22,305 nt of DNA from Zetaproteobacteria bacterium (GTDB taxonomy: Bacteria > Pseudomonadota > Alphaproteobacteria > Micavibrionales > Micavibrionaceae): the NCBI GenBank assembly GCA_002747015.1, contig NVXI01000021.1, positions 1 to 22,305 on the forward strand. Reading direction: 5' to 3'. The notes under the pieces are model-generated. The model did no database searches. It was not told the DNA's origin and saw only the letters and a list, made by a program, of their open reading frames with translations. Each line of letters begins with the position of its first letter. Within the stretch, counting starts at the first letter, position 1. The position numbers were made by a program, and so were the translations under genes. Shown here one piece after another: positions 1 through 6,542 of this stretch.

Positions 1-71
1 GCATCTTAAATTAGCTGCTTAATATTTAACTTAATCAGAAGCCAAAACCTCCTGATCATATTAGACCTATA

Positions 72-130
72 TGTCTCAAATCATTTGACGACGGACAAAT
101 TTTTAAAACCACTAAAGGCCATTTGAGACA
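72..130. repeat. 10-bp inverted repeat
   Basis: TGTCTCAAAT at 72-81 is the exact reverse complement of ATTTGAGACA at 121-130, with 39 nt between the arms. There is no U-tract on either strand, so it is not an obvious terminator. It could be an operator or an element-internal protein site. Function unknown. Confidence 0.4.
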
Positions 131-325
131 ATAACAACAATACAGATTGCATACACATGTGCAACACCAACTATAAGTAAAACATGTAAGAACTGTCTAA
201 GTGAATACGCCTATCTATTTAACTCCACTAAAGTATCAAGAGTTGTCTTTATTTAGAACATTATTAGCTATGACACATATTTGAAACAATTGCCCTTAAC
301 AAGATTTTATAGCCAATCACAAAAG

Positions 326-345
326 GTAGCACCAGAGTAGCACCA
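326..345. repeat. Tandem 11-bp-phased repeat, candidate integrase arm sites of a neighbouring element
   Basis: GTAGCACCA occurs at 326-334 and again at 337-345, a period of exactly 11 bp. It ends about 45 nt from the att copy at 391. The island's own right-end repeat has the same period and almost the same distance (44 nt) to its att copy, but a different sequence. This suggests arm-type binding sites for a different integrase using the same tRNA target. Confidence 0.45.
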
Positions 346-346
346 A

Positions 347-374
347 GGCAAAATAAAAGCCGCTCGAAAGCGAC
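347..374 (-). terminator. Rho-independent terminator facing away from the truncated tRNA copy
   Basis: On the minus strand the sequence reads GTCGCT-TTCG-AGCGGC followed by TTTTATTTTG: a 6-bp stem (one G-U pair) closed by a TTCG tetraloop with a U-rich tail. It lies directly downstream of where the tRNA-fMet 3' end now ends (391-439). It would have terminated the tRNA transcript before the island inserted. Confidence 0.75.
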
Positions 375-390
375 TAAGTTATTGATTTAA

Positions 391-439
391 TTGGTTGCGG
401 GGGTAGGATTTGAACCTACGACCTTCAGGTTATGAGCCT
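391..439. repeat. Distal att site: duplicated 3' end of tRNA-fMet
   Basis: These 49 bp are identical to 15433-15481. They cover the tRNA from the anticodon stem and CAT anticodon through the T arm and acceptor end with CCA (read on the minus strand). After 439 the sequence diverges from the tRNA. This is the original tRNA 3' end left behind when the element inserted and restored a complete gene at its right end. Confidence 0.92.
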
Positions 440-524
440 TATCCAAACAAGTAATTACAACAAACTACAATTAACTATAGCAATTAAATCATAGTGTTAG
501 CAAGTATTAAGTGTTGCTATCTAT

Positions 525-575
525 GGCACAGTATTGTGATTATTTGCCCCTAAGTGTGCCATGAGTGTGCCATGG
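525..575. repeat. Left-end integrase arm-type sites
   Basis: AGTGTGCCATG is repeated in tandem at 553-563 and 564-574, and a single inverted GGCACA lies at 525-530. The 24-nt block 552-575 is identical to 15366-15389 at the other end of the element. Direct repeats phased by about one helical turn, close inside both att sites, are typical of arm-binding sites of lambda-type tyrosine integrases. Assignment to this integrase is inferred from position. Confidence 0.6.
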
Positions 576-683
576 TATCCAAAAGCCAAACTTACATCCG
601 ATGCCTTAACACATTATTTTTTCCTCCATGATGATACGCAATACCCTATATGGTAAAGTATGTGAGTTTACGGTAGTGTCGAA

Positions 684-706
684 AAATTAACCCACACGGT
701 AGAAAC
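684..706 (+). repeat. Copy 1 of a 23-bp leader repeat (other copy 2016-2038)
   Basis: The block starting AAATTAACCCA and ending GTAGAAAC matches 2016-2038 at 21 of 23 positions. In both places it lies immediately upstream of a lipoprotein start codon (710 and 2045). The second copy begins inside the stop codon of an integrase remnant. It looks like a junction or shared leader of the lipoprotein cassettes. Confidence 0.6.
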
Positions 707-709
707 GAC

Positions 710-1237
710 ATGAAACAATATGCATTAATATCCTTCGCCCTCTTACTAGCAAGCTGCATAACTCAGCAACAAGTCTACAATGCAAAGAAATTAGAAAGCG
801 GTGAAGGAATTCTACTGGCCCAATTCACTTGTGGAGACTTAGTAAATAGCGCTAGCATATATAAAACGGGTACAGGGTGGAGCAAACATACTGGCATATG
901 GAACCGTGATGCAGTCTTAAGATGCAGCAATAATTACAACATCTTAAAGCTACCTGAGGGTGATTATTATATTAGTCACTTTGTTGGAATGGCTCTAGAA
1001 CGCGAAGAAAATGCTCTTAAATTTTCTATCGTAAGAAATAAAATTAATTACATTGGTCATATTAATTTAAACGTCAGAAGCCAAGGCGTAAAGCAAAGTC
1101 CTGGGCATAAAACTTACAATTACAATTACAATCCCACAGTATCCAATCAGCGGAACTTGGCGCAAACATATTTAGAAAATGAACTTCCTGAACTTGCATC
1201 CAAATACGACTTTTCCGTCAGTATTGCACATAAATAG
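710..1237 (+). CDS. Lipoprotein, family A (175 aa, function unknown)
   Basis: The N-terminus MKQYALISFALLLASC is a lipoprotein signal peptide with lipobox LLAS-C, so the mature protein should be anchored in the membrane by its Cys. The mature part is a full-length homologue of the protein at 2728-3288. They share EGILL..F(S/T)CG, SIY, LPEG(D/N)YYI and KFSI..NKINYIGH, and a similar C-terminal helix ending in YxFS..IA(H/Y)K. Two extra Cys (in FTCGD and LRCSN) are conserved in the paralogue and may form a disulfide. The general layout, a short beta-rich lipoprotein with a GxYY turn and an INYIG strand, resembles DUF2846-like lipoproteins, but I cannot confirm the family. It is first in the left array, followed 20 bp later by 1257. 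Confidence 0.85.
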   Translation: MKQYALISFALLLASCITQQQVYNAKKLESGEGILLAQFTCGDLVNSASIYKTGTGWSKHTGIWNRDAVLRCSNNYNILKLPEGDYYISHFVGMALEREENALKFSIVRNKINYIGHINLNVRSQGVKQSPGHKTYNYNYNPTVSNQRNLAQTYLENELPELASKYDFSVSIAHK

Positions 1238-1242
1238 AAGTT

Positions 1243-1278
1243 AGAAAGAAGACAATATGAAACGACTTGCACTAATAA
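1243..1278 (+). repeat. 36-bp perfect repeat over a start codon and signal peptide (other copy 2714-2749)
   Basis: The 36 bp covering the ribosome-binding region, start codon and first seven codons (MKRLALI) of the gene at 1257 are identical to 2714-2749, which opens the gene at 2728. The two mature proteins are unrelated, so the repeat marks a recombination or duplication boundary within the signal-peptide region. Confidence 0.85.
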
Positions 1279-1904
1279 TAATAGCACTTTCACTGACAGG
1301 CTGTGTAACAACAAAACCACCATCTATTCAGAAATACTCAGAGTTCAACTTTGGTGATAGCATGGGCTTCACAAAAGAAGAATTTAATATTGATGACTAC
1401 GGAAAAATAAGTGATATGTGCTACAGGGCAACAAGAATGCTCAACGCCCCCCCTCAGCAAGAAAGATTCAAGTACTGCATGCAAAATGCCGGTTACGAGC
1501 TAAAAGAGCTAACTGAACCAGAATTATCGGAACAAGAAAAAGCTTATAAGAAGCACAAGAAAGCAACGAAAAAGCCCTATAACAGACAAGATTACTACAA
1601 TGGAATGACTTTTGACCAAGAGAATTTTAATGACAGTTTATTCATATCGGATGCTCAATCATGCGTGCACTCAGCTAGCAAAATAAAAATACCGCAAACT
1701 CTCCCCATATATAGCCCCAATACAACAGCGGGCATATTCAACTCGTTTTTTGCAGGCATAGAAACCGCAAAAAACCGCAAAAATGCTAGAACATCGGTGT
1801 TCATTGATTGTATGCACCGCAGAGATTACTTCCTTACAAAATTACCCGACGAAGAAAGAAAAAGACGAGAGCAATTAATTCGAGACGCAAAAAATGAGTA
1901 CTAA
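1257..1904 (+). CDS. Lipoprotein with two Cys-pair repeats (215 aa, function unknown)
   Basis: The signal peptide MKRLALIIIALSLTGC ends in lipobox LTG-C. The mature protein has two copies of a loose motif: MCYRA...FKYCMQNAGYEL at about residues 54-82 and SCVHSAS...FIDCMHRRDYFL near residues 135-193. In each, an early Cys is followed 20-45 residues later by a CM pair and an aromatic. This suggests two disulfide-bonded helical repeats in the periplasm. The middle (residues 90-108) is Lys-rich. The start is set by AGAAAGAAG 5-12 bp upstream. Its stop overlaps the ATG of an integrase remnant (1894) by 11 nt. I do not recognise the family. Confidence 0.82.
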   Translation: MKRLALIIIALSLTGCVTTKPPSIQKYSEFNFGDSMGFTKEEFNIDDYGKISDMCYRATRMLNAPPQQERFKYCMQNAGYELKELTEPELSEQEKAYKKHKKATKKPYNRQDYYNGMTFDQENFNDSLFISDAQSCVHSASKIKIPQTLPIYSPNTTAGIFNSFFAGIETAKNRKNARTSVFIDCMHRRDYFLTKLPDEERKRREQLIRDAKNEY

Positions 1905-2016
1905 AAAAATCAACTTCACAAAAGCAGCATTACTAAAAACCCCTCTTCCAGAAAAAGGAAAGCTGGACTACTACAAAGACCTGCGCGAAAACGGCCTTGA
2001 AATGATTGCCACATGA
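1894..2016 (+). pseudogene. Integrase N-terminal remnant 1 (P4/DUF4102-type arm-binding domain)
   Basis: The frame encodes 40 residues, with KINFTKAALLKTPLPEKGK followed by DYYKDLRENGLEM, then a stop. This is the characteristic first beta-strands of tyrosine recombinases with an N-terminal DUF4102-like arm-DNA-binding domain (usual pattern NFT...L..LP.P.KG...YYD.K..GL.L.VT). The rest of an integrase of about 400 aa is missing. The ATG overlaps the end of gene 1257 by 11 nt, as in a translationally coupled operon. It does not match the intact integrase at 14100. Two shorter copies lie at 3297 and 3815. Confidence 0.75.
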
Positions 2017-2038
2017 AATTAACCCAGACAGTAGAAAC
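2016..2038 (+). repeat. Copy 2 of the 23-bp leader repeat
   Basis: Matches 684-706 at 21 of 23 positions. It starts in the stop codon of integrase remnant 1 and ends 6 bp before the lipoprotein start at 2045, so it marks the exact junction between remnant and next cassette. Confidence 0.6.
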
Positions 2039-2044
2039 ATCAAA

Positions 2045-2701
2045 ATGAAAAAACGTTTATTGACAACACTCACTACCCTGCTTCTTACAGGGTGCATGGC
2101 ATCAGAACCTATAAATTACACATTGAATAAAGATTCTAAGCATGGCTTAGCCGTTATGTCTCTTGTCAATGAGTTTGAAAACTTTGCCCCAGATGAAATG
2201 CCTCCATATTACGGTTCAAAAGTGTATTACGCGCCAACCTCAGGTACGAAAAAAAAACGTCAAACCTTTAAAGCCATTAGCACCTTGATGAGCCCTACAA
2301 AAAAAGAATCAACGGCTAAAAAAAGGGATTTCAACGACAACCCGTTCGGAATTTTAATTATAAGAGAGCTTCCTGAGGGTGAATATATAATATCACATCC
2401 AGAACCAATGTTAGGTGGCACAAAGTTTTCACACCCGACCATAATCGGAAAGTTCATAATACAAGCAGGAGCAATAACATACTTGGGAGAATACGGAATA
2501 AACGTAAAAAAGAGTTCTGTTCCGCGTGTTTACGTCCAAGATAAAAGAGAACGAGACATTAACCTTCTACGTCAAAAACACCCTTACTTAGATACAACAA
2601 AAATTATGTTTTCTATAAATAACTTAGAAAAGACGTATGTATCTGCGACGCCGAATCCAGTCGAAATAAAAGTACCAATTTTCATCTGGACAAAGAAATA
2701 A
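2045..2701 (+). CDS. Lipoprotein, family B (218 aa, function unknown)
   Basis: The ATG at 2045 is chosen because MKKRLLTTLTTLLLTGC is a complete lipoprotein signal peptide; an upstream in-frame TTG at 2006 would add 13 residues before it. The mature protein is homologous to the product at 4018-4578. Shared features are KHGLAV.S (KGLVVVS in the partner), FG.L...EL...Y.I, AG.ITYLGEY, and QERD..(L/M)RQK(Y/H)P near the C-terminus. The LPEGEYIIS and AITYLGEY strands echo family A (LPEGNYYI, INYIGH), so A and B may be distant relatives. It carries about 30 extra residues at the C-terminus compared with the 4018 product. Confidence 0.83.
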   Translation: MKKRLLTTLTTLLLTGCMASEPINYTLNKDSKHGLAVMSLVNEFENFAPDEMPPYYGSKVYYAPTSGTKKKRQTFKAISTLMSPTKKESTAKKRDFNDNPFGILIIRELPEGEYIISHPEPMLGGTKFSHPTIIGKFIIQAGAITYLGEYGINVKKSSVPRVYVQDKRERDINLLRQKHPYLDTTKIMFSINNLEKTYVSATPNPVEIKVPIFIWTKK

Positions 2702-2713
2702 GAGAGAAACAGA

Positions 2714-2749
2714 AGAAAGAAGACAATATGAAACGACTTGCACTAATAA
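2714..2749 (+). repeat. Second copy of the 36-bp leader/signal-peptide repeat
   Basis: Identical to 1243-1278. It spans the ribosome-binding region and the first codons of the gene at 2728. Confidence 0.85.
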
Positions 2750-3288
2750 CAACGATATTATCACTTACAGGGTGCGCCACAACGCCCCCCGCCCAATATG
2801 TCGATGTAAACACCACGACACAAGCCCACGAAGGCATCCTACTTACGCACTTTTCATGTGGAGAAACCATTAGTCAGGCAAGCATTTACGAAATAGGAAA
2901 AGGCCCAGACGTTAAAAATGGAACAAAATACCGAGCAGCCCCTCTTTCATGCAGAAATGAATTTAATACACTAATACTACCAGAAGGTAATTATTACATA
3001 GGCAGCTATTTAGGAAAGGGACTTCTAAACTTATCCGACCAAAACGCATTCAAGTTTTCAATCTCAGCAAATAAAATAAACTACATTGGTCACATGCAAA
3101 CCCTCAGTGCTGGTGCAAGAAGAAAAATAGATGAAAACGGCGCTTTCTCTCCACGAATTACAACTACTACTTACCTAATATCCCCCAGTGTAATAGACAA
3201 AGAAACAATCGCGAAAGAATACTTAAATAACGAACGCCCAGACCTCCTCAAAAAGTATTCTTTTTCAAAAAACATAGCTTACAAATAG
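2728..3288 (+). CDS. Lipoprotein, family A (186 aa, function unknown)
   Basis: The signal peptide MKRLALITTILSLTGC is nearly identical at DNA level to that of the gene at 1257, but the mature protein is a paralogue of the 710 product. It shares EGILL.HFSCGE, SIYE.G, LPEGNYYIGS, FKFSI.ANKINYIGH and a C-terminal EYLNNERPDLLKKYSFS. A mature Cys pair (FSCGE, LSCRN) is conserved with 710. The gene starts 26 bp after the stop of 2045, and an integrase remnant begins 8 bp after its own stop. Confidence 0.85.
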   Translation: MKRLALITTILSLTGCATTPPAQYVDVNTTTQAHEGILLTHFSCGETISQASIYEIGKGPDVKNGTKYRAAPLSCRNEFNTLILPEGNYYIGSYLGKGLLNLSDQNAFKFSISANKINYIGHMQTLSAGARRKIDENGAFSPRITTTTYLISPSVIDKETIAKEYLNNERPDLLKKYSFSKNIAYK

Positions 3289-3296
3289 GGCTCATA

Positions 3297-3345
3297 ATGG
3301 CAACGCATAAGCTTAATTTCACCAAACCGCATTATACAAGAAAGA
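3297..3345 (+). pseudogene. Integrase N-terminal remnant 2
   Basis: An ATG preceded by AGGG opens a frame starting MATHKLNFTK, the same start as remnants 1 and 3. The 22 nt at 3301-3322 are identical to 3819-3840. After ten codons the similarity fades, still weakly visible at DNA level up to about 3340. The frame then runs nonsense into the next gene, stopping at 3419. The integrase body has been replaced by the membrane-protein gene at 3352. Confidence 0.65.
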
Positions 3346-3351
3346 AATTAA

Positions 3352-3804
3352 ATGAACTGGCCTGTAATATACGTATTAATGCTATTCCCCATTATAGCGC
3401 CATTGGCAGTATGGTCTAATTATAAAAATGCACAAAAGCATGAAAAACCAATACAAAAATTCAAAAAACTCAGTCATGACCGTTATAGTAGTGGCATAGG
3501 TCTGGGTATATTTTTTACACTAATGTTCTTATTTCATGTGGCATACAAAACTGTACTTTTTTTCAGCCCAGACAAAAACATAGAAAAAATTCCCGAAGGC
3601 TTTTTTACTGTTGCATCCACTTGGGGGGCAGCATACCCGATATCATTTATCCTATACGCAATCGTCCTAAGCCGCCTATATGAAATATATCCCGATAAAA
3701 CAGAAGAAACTGCACGCAAGTATCTTTCAAAAGAACTTATCAAGCACATGGTTTTTTTCACTGCTTTCACCCTGTTTTTCTACTTCGTAATCAGCAGCAA
3801 GTGA
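3352..3804 (+). CDS. Membrane protein with four predicted TM helices (150 aa)
   Basis: Hydrophobic segments at about residues 4-22, 49-70, 85-108 and 132-148 make this an integral membrane protein with little outside the bilayer. A basic loop (residues 23-47, KNAQKHEKPIQKFKK) and an acidic/basic loop (112-130) separate the helices. The start is not marked by a strong ribosome-binding site (AAGAAAG upstream). It sits between integrase remnants 2 and 3, exactly where a lipoprotein gene would sit in the other units. I do not recognise the family. Confidence 0.7.
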   Translation: MNWPVIYVLMLFPIIAPLAVWSNYKNAQKHEKPIQKFKKLSHDRYSSGIGLGIFFTLMFLFHVAYKTVLFFSPDKNIEKIPEGFFTVASTWGAAYPISFILYAIVLSRLYEIYPDKTEETARKYLSKELIKHMVFFTAFTLFFYFVISSK

Positions 3805-3814
3805 GGAATAATAT

Positions 3815-3892
3815 ATGACAACGCATAAGCTTAATTTCACAAAAGCAGCATTACTAAAAGCAGAGTGTATGCGCTACATTTTCATTATCTGA
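3815..3892 (+). pseudogene. Integrase N-terminal remnant 3
   Basis: A 25-residue frame begins MTTHKLNFTKAALLKAE and then stops. Its first half is identical in DNA to remnant 2 (22 nt, 3819-3840), and 24 nt at 3836-3859 are identical to remnant 1 (1915-1938). The ATG follows the stop of 3352-3804 by 10 nt with GAGGAATAATAT upstream, a good ribosome-binding site. The remainder of the integrase is missing. Confidence 0.68.
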
Positions 3893-3951
3893 GACTTTGT
3901 TTCAAAACAACAACCCAGCAGGATGCCCTTCTCACTATTATGTTACTTTAA

Positions 3952-3980
3952 TTGTTGTATGCTGCGTATTTCCTGATAAT
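3952..3980 (+). promoter_or_regulatory. Sigma-70-like promoter for the lipoprotein at 4018
   Basis: TTGTTG at 3952-3957 and GATAAT at 3975-3980 are separated by 17 bp. The predicted start near 3987 lies upstream of the ATG at 4018 and downstream of a TTG in-frame codon at 3952. It therefore argues against the longer start and gives this gene its own promoter. Confidence 0.5.
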
Positions 3981-4017
3981 GCTAATTGTTATAGATAAAA
4001 ATACTAAGGTCGCAGAC

Positions 4018-4578
4018 ATGAAACAAACAAAAACAATTCTAATATTATTTATTTCGTTCCTACTGGTCGGTTGTAAATCAGTGACTTTAAGTCAGGACCA
4101 TAGCTTTAATAAAAAATCAACAAAGGGGCTTGTGGTAGTATCATTTACACATGAAAAACCCTTGTCATATTCTTCTGTTTGGCTAAATTACGGAGCACTT
4201 GATAAAATATATAGAAAAGGACGTGAGCATTTTTATGGTATTTTTGTGGATAGTAATTTTCTAGAAACTGTGCCTACATCAAGTGATTTTGATGATGTAT
4301 TTGGCAAGCTTGTTGTTGCAGAGCTTGAACCAAATACTTACGAAATCGCAGGTCTAAGCTACTTTATGGATAGTAGGCAGTATAACTTAGCTTACCCCAG
4401 AGACGAGAAACCACACTTTGAGGTAAAAGCAGGTGAAATAACCTACCTTGGTGAATACCAAGTAAAGCGCAGGGAGCGAATGGTTATCAGACCTGGACCT
4501 CAAATGACTAAGAATAATAAACAAGAACGTGATTTTGCTGTGATGAGACAAAAGTACCCGAATATAATAGGATTTTAA
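4018..4578 (+). CDS. Lipoprotein, family B (186 aa, function unknown)
   Basis: ATG at 4018 has AAGG 8 bp upstream and begins a lipoprotein signal peptide, MKQTKTILILFISFLLVGC. The mature protein is a paralogue of the 2045 product: TKGLVVVSF, FGKLVVAELE..TYEIA, F.VKAGEITYLGEYQV and KQERDFAVMRQKYPN are shared. It is shorter at the C-terminus, ending soon after the RQKYP motif. No integrase remnant follows it; the array ends here and is followed by 224 bp without genes and then by minus-strand genes. Confidence 0.83.
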   Translation: MKQTKTILILFISFLLVGCKSVTLSQDHSFNKKSTKGLVVVSFTHEKPLSYSSVWLNYGALDKIYRKGREHFYGIFVDSNFLETVPTSSDFDDVFGKLVVAELEPNTYEIAGLSYFMDSRQYNLAYPRDEKPHFEVKAGEITYLGEYQVKRRERMVIRPGPQMTKNNKQERDFAVMRQKYPNIIGF

Positions 4579-4720
4579 AAACCTATGCTGACATTCATAT
4601 GCATAGATTAAGTTTTTTAATAGAAGCAATTACTGAGGCATTCAACTGTAAGAAAGGGTCGTTATAACTCTAATCCTGAACAATAATAATGCACCATCTC
4701 ATGATGCTTTTACTCCCAAC

Positions 4721-4770
4721 TGTGCCATGGAATCACTTCCTTGAATGTCCGGTATTGGCACAAAGCGGAC
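4721..4770. other. Arm-site-like sequence and hairpin in a convergent intergenic region
   Basis: The region holds TGTGCCATGG at 4721-4730, like the arm repeat of the island ends, and GGCACA at 4757-4762 in the opposite orientation. An imperfect hairpin pairs GTCCG (4747-4751) with CGGAC (4766-4770). There is no U-tract. The hairpin sequence partly resembles 5870-5900. It may be a relic of an element end. Confidence 0.35.
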
Positions 4771-4802
4771 CCTTAGCGTTTGCTAATTAATTGCAATTTT
4801 AT

Positions 4803-5246
4803 TTACTCTTCAAAATATTTTATAACTAAATATCTACTTGAAACGTTTGTTACAGAAGATGGGTGAATTGATGAGTAAGTAGCACCACCTACAGAATTAA
4901 TATACATAGTGTTGCTGTATGAAGTTGCTTTGTTTTGCTTTAAAAACACAGCAGCATCCCCGTCTACTTCTTTAACTTTATAAGCAACAGACTGCTTCAA
5001 CATTGACATAGGAAGTAATCCACCTTTTCTCTGGTCATAAATAACACCGATAACTTCGTATTTGGATGAAGGCCCATCAGAGGACCATATGTCAACACCG
5101 CTCACAACTTCCATTGTTCCACCATTACCGTTTCTAATACGGTCATTTCCTGAATACTCAATGTATTTTGTACTGCTACAACTTGAGAGCAAAAACACCG
5201 CAGGTAAAACCAGTAGGATTTTCAAAGCCACTATTATATTTTTCAT
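4803..5246 (-). CDS. Lipoprotein (147 aa, function unknown)
   Basis: The signal peptide MKNIIVALKILLVLPAVFLL ends at lipobox LSS-C. The mature region contains GVDIWSSDGPSSKYEVIGVI, then DQRKGG, then AVAYKVKEVDGDAAVFLKQ-like helix and strand, the layout of small periplasmic proteins that track a name-like argument and fold as an alpha/beta sandwich. I do not recognise a named family. AAGG lies 8 bp upstream of the ATG. It is followed (upstream on the same strand) by another lipoprotein gene 76 bp away. Confidence 0.8.
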   Translation of the reverse strand: MKNIIVALKILLVLPAVFLLSSCSSTKYIEYSGNDRIRNGNGGTMEVVSGVDIWSSDGPSSKYEVIGVIYDQRKGGLLPMSMLKQSVAYKVKEVDGDAAVFLKQNKATSYSNTMYINSVGGATYSSIHPSSVTNVSSRYLVIKYFEE

Positions 5247-5322
5247 TTAAACACCTTGTGAAATATTGTAATCTGGAGAAACTAAACTAATAGAAGACTG
5301 TACCACTTTATATATACGTTTC

Positions 5323-5709
5323 TTAACGCTGTATGGTTGTTTTAGTTTCGCTTAGCACTTTGCCAAAACCAACGCTTTGGTCTGTTGCAACCAATTCATT
5401 CAGTTCTTTTTTTGTGTAAGTTTTACCATCACGTGAAGGGGCTTGAATCTCTTTCATTTTTCCATCTATAAAAACGTGCTTTGTAAGTTTTGTATTATAC
5501 TTGCAGCCATATTTCTTAAGTACGTCACTGTTACCAAATAGGTATTTGCTTTCTATAAGTATAAATTCATCGTTTTTGCAGTTCTCTTCTAGGACAATAG
5601 TAGTCATAGATTTCTTAGCTGTTTTATTAGCTGCGCTTGTACCTGTGCCAGTAGTATTGCATCCTGTTAAAGCTAATATTGCTACACAACATAAAAATTG
5701 TTTTTTCAT
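5323..5709 (-). CDS. Lipoprotein (128 aa, function unknown)
   Basis: MKKQFLCCVAILALTGC is a lipoprotein signal peptide, followed by a Thr/Ser/Ala-rich linker (residues 18-35) and a compact domain with two Cys (ENCKND, YGCKYN) about 26 residues apart, likely disulfide-bonded. The rest is charged and ends without a membrane segment. A copy of the promoter-like repeat found at 8859 and 11530 lies about 52 bp upstream of the ATG. Family not recognised. Confidence 0.78.
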   Translation of the reverse strand: MKKQFLCCVAILALTGCNTTGTGTSAANKTAKKSMTTIVLEENCKNDEFILIESKYLFGNSDVLKKYGCKYNTKLTKHVFIDGKMKEIQAPSRDGKTYTKKELNELVATDQSVGFGKVLSETKTTIQR

Positions 5710-5760
5710 TATAATACAAACCTTTATAAATACGAAATAAGACCATTTTTATAGTATTTC

Positions 5761-5788
5761 TTATACGAAGTCATTAGGTAAATTACTG
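5761..5788 (-). promoter_or_regulatory. Upstream repeat, copy 1 of 3 (before lipoprotein 5709)
   Basis: TATACGAAGTCATTAGGTAA and following bases match the repeats at 8859-8887 and 11530-11558 at about 80 percent of positions. On the minus strand it reads AATTTACCTAATGACTTCGT and lies upstream of the start codon at 5709. It is probably a shared promoter or regulator site. Confidence 0.4.
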
Positions 5789-5873
5789 TATTTATATCTA
5801 ATTATTCCAATATCATGATATCAATACTCATCCTTCTCACCTTCCATTTATCTTTTACTATGCGAGTCAATGT

Positions 5874-5925
5874 TCTGCTTTCAGAACAAAGCAGACGTTC
5901 AATGTCGCCACAATAAAATTATTGT
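5874..5925. other. Two adjacent inverted repeats
   Basis: TCTGCTTT (5874-5881) pairs perfectly with AAAGCAGA (5888-5895) around a 6-nt loop, and ACAATAA (5910-5916) pairs perfectly with TTATTGT (5919-5925). They lie 43-94 bp upstream of the gene at 5968 and could be operators or leader hairpins. Neither has a following U-tract. Confidence 0.4.
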
Positions 5926-5967
5926 AAAGTGGTTTCATACACCCAAATCACGTAAAAGGCTGGAAAA

Positions 5968-6501
5968 ATGAGCACCCCTGAATATTTACCTCTTGGCATA
6001 GAAATAACTAACCATACCACAGCTATTAATGCATCTATCAACTATGAGGTCAGAAAAACCCGCAAGTGTACGGGTGATGAAGAAATATATAGCTTCAATT
6101 CATATATAGAAATAGAAGGGTTCCGCATATACCCTGAAGGCCATAATGATATCACATATTCGATTACAATATATGGGGAAGAACGCGCTGACTGGCCTTT
6201 CTCATTAAAGCTTAATGACTGTCAGAAAATTGATGATGAATTGATACCTATCTATCGAAAAATACGAGGAAAGGAAGTACCCGTTTACGATTTACCAAAG
6301 GGCATTGGATACATTGAACGACAAAGAGGAATACAACACTGGAGAGGTGCCATATGGGTTCCCCAGCGAACAATAACAGACATGCTAGCATTACTTCCCC
6401 ACGTGCAGCCTCTCTACCTAGATATTCTAACCATTATGGAGAAGAAACATCAGAACATTACCAGCCTATCTCTTCAGACAAACAACCCAGCTGAGAGCTA
6501 A
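5968..6501 (+). CDS. Hypothetical soluble protein (177 aa)
   Basis: There is no signal peptide or membrane segment. The N-terminal two thirds alternates short beta-like stretches (YEVRKTRKC, YSFNSYIEIEG, YSITIYGEERADWPF) with a Cys pair (KCTG, NDCQK). Residues 108-140 contain a Trp-rich turn (GIQHWRGAIWVPQR), followed by a helix. TGGAAAA precedes the ATG. It is the only plus-strand gene between 4.6 and 10 kb, and it ends 42 bp from the stop of a minus-strand gene. Family not recognised. Confidence 0.7.
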   Translation: MSTPEYLPLGIEITNHTTAINASINYEVRKTRKCTGDEEIYSFNSYIEIEGFRIYPEGHNDITYSITIYGEERADWPFSLKLNDCQKIDDELIPIYRKIRGKEVPVYDLPKGIGYIERQRGIQHWRGAIWVPQRTITDMLALLPHVQPLYLDILTIMEKKHQNITSLSLQTNNPAES

Positions 6502-6522
6502 CATACCTTCACACCGCTGTAT

Positions 6523-6542
6523 AGGCGCAGTTACGGCACAAT
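6523..6542. repeat. Internal relic of an element end (inverted arm-type pair)
   Basis: GGCGCAGTTAC followed by GGCACAAT is an 11-bp-phased pair. The 15 nt CAGTTACGGCACAAT (6528-6542) is identical to 15293-15307 at the right end of the island. With AAGTGTGCCAT at 6851-6861 it brackets the 6543 gene. This suggests an old element boundary inside the island. Confidence 0.45.

Larger units (their letters stand above)
1..390. other. Non-coding left flank, possibly the end of a second element
   Basis: I see no convincing gene here in either strand. The stretch contains a 10-bp inverted repeat, an 11-bp-phased tandem repeat and a strong hairpin terminator, listed separately. Its organisation next to the 391 att copy (tandem repeat, about 45 nt, att) copies the organisation of the right end of the island. 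It may therefore be the tRNA-proximal end of another integrated element rather than native chromosome. That is inference; the rest of that element would lie outside the window. Confidence 0.4.

Noticed and set aside
2006..2044. TTG start extending the 2045 lipoprotein by 13 residues
   Set aside because: It would bury the lipoprotein signal peptide; the ATG at 2045 gives a standard lipobox.
3952..4017. Longer TTG start for the 4018 lipoprotein
   Set aside because: It overlaps the likely promoter and precedes the predicted transcript start; the ATG at 4018 has AAGG and a lipobox signal.
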